In this document: piece after piece, positions 5,200 through 6,564 of the stretch
Layout of the letters: each line of letters starts with the position of its first letter
Position numbering within the stretch: position 1 is the stretch's first letter
NCBI GenBank assembly: GCA_964393105.1
Contig: CAYMSM010000043.1
Coordinates: forward strand, 1-6,564
Reading direction: 5' to 3'
Source of the DNA: CALMEC01 sp964393105
Lineage (GTDB): Bacteria > Actinomycetota > Thermoleophilia > Miltoncostaeales > Miltoncostaeaceae
DNA length: 6,564 nt
Made by a program: the position numbers and the translations under genes
The notes under the pieces: generated by a model
Told to the model about the DNA's origin: nothing
Database searches by the model: none
The model's input: only the letters and a program-made list of their open reading frames with translations

Positions 5200-5625
5200 G
5201 TGCCTGACTGGTTGATCTGGGTGATCATCTCCGGAGCCCTCGCGGTCGGCGAGGTCTCCACGTTGACGTTCATCCTGGGGCCTATCGCCCTCGCCGCTTT
5301 GATCACGGCGGGCGTGGCGGCGGCCGGCGCGGGGCTGGTGTTGCAGCTCGCCGTGTTCATCGTTGCCTCGATCGGCTCACTTGCGATCGTGCGGCCGATC
5401 GCGAAGCGCCACATGCGGACACCGCCCAAGATCCGCACGGGCGTCGCGGCGCTCGTCGGTGAGTCCGCGGTCGTGCTGGAGCGCGTCGACCAGCACGGCG
5501 GGCAGATCAAGCTCGGAGGCGAGGTGTGGTCGGCCCGCGCGCTCGAAGGCGCAGGAACGTTCGATCCCGGAGCCCACGTCCACGTGATCGAGATCTCCGG
5601 GGCCACCGCCATCGTCATGGGATAG
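5200..5625 (+). CDS. nfeD: NfeD-family membrane protein, short form
   Basis: A 141-residue membrane protein with the short NfeD layout. There are three closely packed hydrophobic segments at about residues 3-19, 22-42 and 45-64, including the conserved Glu18 after the first, then a soluble OB-fold domain at about 80-141 with the diagnostic RTGVAALVGESAVVLE opening and the core GGQIKLGGEVWSARA (100-114). The ClpP-like serine protease domain of long NfeD proteins is absent, as in the small NfeD partners of SPFH proteins. The OB-fold is thought to contact the SPFH protein next door and to help organise membrane microdomains. The GTG start gives MPDWLIWVII, a typical opening. The frame stays open upstream but reads Arg/Pro-rich sequence across the divergent promoter and the aminotransferase gene, so a longer protein is unlikely. 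The 8-base gap to the SPFH gene supports one operon. Confidence 0.9.
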   Translation: MPDWLIWVIISGALAVGEVSTLTFILGPIALAALITAGVAAAGAGLVLQLAVFIVASIGSLAIVRPIAKRHMRTPPKIRTGVAALVGESAVVLERVDQHGGQIKLGGEVWSARALEGAGTFDPGAHVHVIEISGATAIVMG

Positions 5626-5633
5626 GAGACGCC

Positions 5634-6564
5634 GTGCCCGCAGGTGCAATCGCACTGATCATCATCGCGTTCGTCGTGCTGGTCGTCATGGGCAAGATGG
5701 TCCGCATCGTCCCGCAGGCCCGGGCGGGCGTTGTCGAGCGCCTCGGCCGCTACGACCGTACGATGGATGCCGGGCTTCGTATCCTGGTGCCGTTCGTCGA
5801 TCGCGTCCGTCACATGGCGGACTTGCGTGAGCAGGTCGTGTCGTTTCCCCCGCAGCCGGTGATCACCGAGGACAACCTCGTCGTCAGCATCGACACGGTC
5901 ATCTACCACCAGGTCACCGATGCCAAAGCGGCGACATACGAAATCGCCGACTACATCCAGGGGATCGAGCAGCTGACGGTCACGACGCTCAGGAACGTCA
6001 TCGGTGGCATGAGCCTTGAGGACGCGCTGACCTCACGCGACTCGATCAACAACCAGTTGCGCGCAGTGCTGGACGACGCCACCGGAAAATGGGGCATCAG
6101 GGTCAACCGGGTCGAGCTCAAGTCGATCGATCCCCCCGCCTCGATCCAGGAGGCGATGGAGAAGCAGATGCGCGCGGAGCGCGACCGGCGCGCGACGATC
6201 CTGACCGCCGAGGGCATCAAGCAGGCCCAGATCCTGACCGCCGAGGGCGAGAAGCAGGGCGCGATCCTCAAAGCCCAGGGCGCGCGCGAGGCCCAGATCC
6301 TCGCCTCGGAGGCCGAGCGCCAGTCGCAGATCCTCGAGGCCGAGGGGCAGGCCAAGGCGATCGAGACGGTCTTCGGGGCCATCCACGCCGGCAACCCCGA
6401 TGAGCGCCTACTGGCCTACCAGTACCTGCAGATGCTCCCGCAGATCGCCGACGGGGCCTCCAACAAACTGTGGATCATCCCGAGCGAGTTCACCCAAGCC
6501 CTGGCCAAGGTCGCCGGAACCGTGACCGGCGCGCTCGGCGCACCGATCCCGCCGACGCCCCCAG
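5634..6564 (+). CDS. SPFH-domain (stomatin/QmcA-like) membrane protein, 3' end outside the window
   Basis: A GTG at 5634, with AGGAG at 5624-5628 and a 5-base spacer, opens a frame that stays open to the last base; 310 residues are visible. Residues 3-20 form a single N-terminal membrane anchor (AGAIALIIIAFVVLVVMG). The SPFH/band 7 domain follows at about 22-180: RIVPQARAGVVERLGRYDRTMDAGLRI is the classic slipin/QmcA opening, then REQVVSFPPQPVITEDN and TLRNVIGGMSLEDALTSRD. Residues about 171-243 form the long coiled-coil helix, which contains five exact 11-residue repeats from Ile189 to Ile243. The YLQMLPQIADGASNKLWIIPSEF segment (264-286) is typical of this subgroup, and a Pro/Ala-rich tail is starting at the edge. 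Such proteins oligomerise into membrane-attached rings with NfeD partners and scaffold microdomains or protect membrane proteins. The upstream nfeD gene fits this exactly. Confidence 0.93.
   Translation, partial: MPAGAIALIIIAFVVLVVMGKMVRIVPQARAGVVERLGRYDRTMDAGLRILVPFVDRVRHMADLREQVVSFPPQPVITEDNLVVSIDTVIYHQVTDAKAATYEIADYIQGIEQLTVTTLRNVIGGMSLEDALTSRDSINNQLRAVLDDATGKWGIRVNRVELKSIDPPASIQEAMEKQMRAERDRRATILTAEGIKQAQILTAEGEKQGAILKAQGAREAQILASEAERQSQILEAEGQAKAIETVFGAIHAGNPDERLLAYQYLQMLPQIADGASNKLWIIPSEFTQALAKVAGTVTGALGAPIPPTPP
6198..6362 (+). repeat. Five tandem 33-base coding repeats in the SPFH coiled coil
   Basis: The frame holds five consecutive 11-codon units, each opening with Ile-Leu: ILTAEGIKQAQ, ILTAEGEKQGA, ILKAQGAREAQ, ILASEAERQSQ and ILEAEGQAKAI. 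At the DNA level the first two units share an identical 18-base stretch (6198-6215 and 6231-6248). The period of 11 is the hendecad expected for a long, slightly right-handed coiled coil, which is usual in SPFH proteins, so this is a protein-structure repeat and not a mobile repeat. Confidence 0.8.

Noticed and set aside
5067..5909. N-terminal extension of the aminotransferase frame up to 5909
   Set aside because: The extra residues cross the divergent promoter, nfeD and the SPFH gene and show no domain. The real protein opens with the family-typical ISFARGAPCPEAL after the GTG at 5066.

Overview
This window is a GC-rich, gene-dense bacterial chromosomal segment. Its features point to a high-GC Actinomycetota-like organism, perhaps a deep-branching class such as Thermoleophilia: strong G/C bias at third codon positions, many GTG starts, two starts that look leaderless, and an actinobacterial-type malate dehydrogenase. 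The lineage is an inference from style and gene content and was not searched. No mobile element, CRISPR array, rRNA or tRNA was seen.

Layout. (1) Plus strand, 1-1858: the last 28 codons of a probable isocitrate dehydrogenase-type protein, then malate dehydrogenase (mdh) with a strong Shine-Dalgarno, then a family 2 glycosyltransferase of the dolichyl-phosphate glucosyltransferase type starting 6 bases after the mdh stop. (2) 1859-2261: a convergent gap with no confident gene, holding GC-rich hairpins and a possible frameshifted gene remnant on the minus strand. (3) Minus strand, 5066 down to 2262: a compact run of four genes, namely a PLP-dependent fold-type I aminotransferase, a LapA-domain membrane protein, a 37-residue basic small protein, and a secreted protein that joins a SpoIID-like domain to an NlpC/P60 peptidase. 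(4) 5067-5199: a short divergent promoter region with a perfect 8-7-8 inverted repeat and, on each strand, a TANNNT hexamer exactly 7 bases before a GTG start. (5) Plus strand, 5200-6564: nfeD followed 8 bases later by an SPFH (stomatin/prohibitin/QmcA-like) gene that runs off the window.

How the genes fit together. Isocitrate and malate dehydrogenase form a TCA-cycle pair. NfeD plus SPFH is a well-known membrane-microdomain pair: the NfeD OB-fold protein and its SPFH partner. The minus-strand run mixes amino-acid metabolism with envelope functions (LapA, and peptidoglycan-acting SpoIID and NlpC/P60 modules). Its functional logic is not obvious, and it may simply be co-transcribed housekeeping genes.

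Nothing here amounts to a clearly new system. The items most worth a second look are the twin leaderless-type promoters around the inverted repeat, the unannotated-size 37-residue gene, and the SpoIID/NlpC fusion with an apparent Glu-to-Asp change at the SpoIID catalytic motif.
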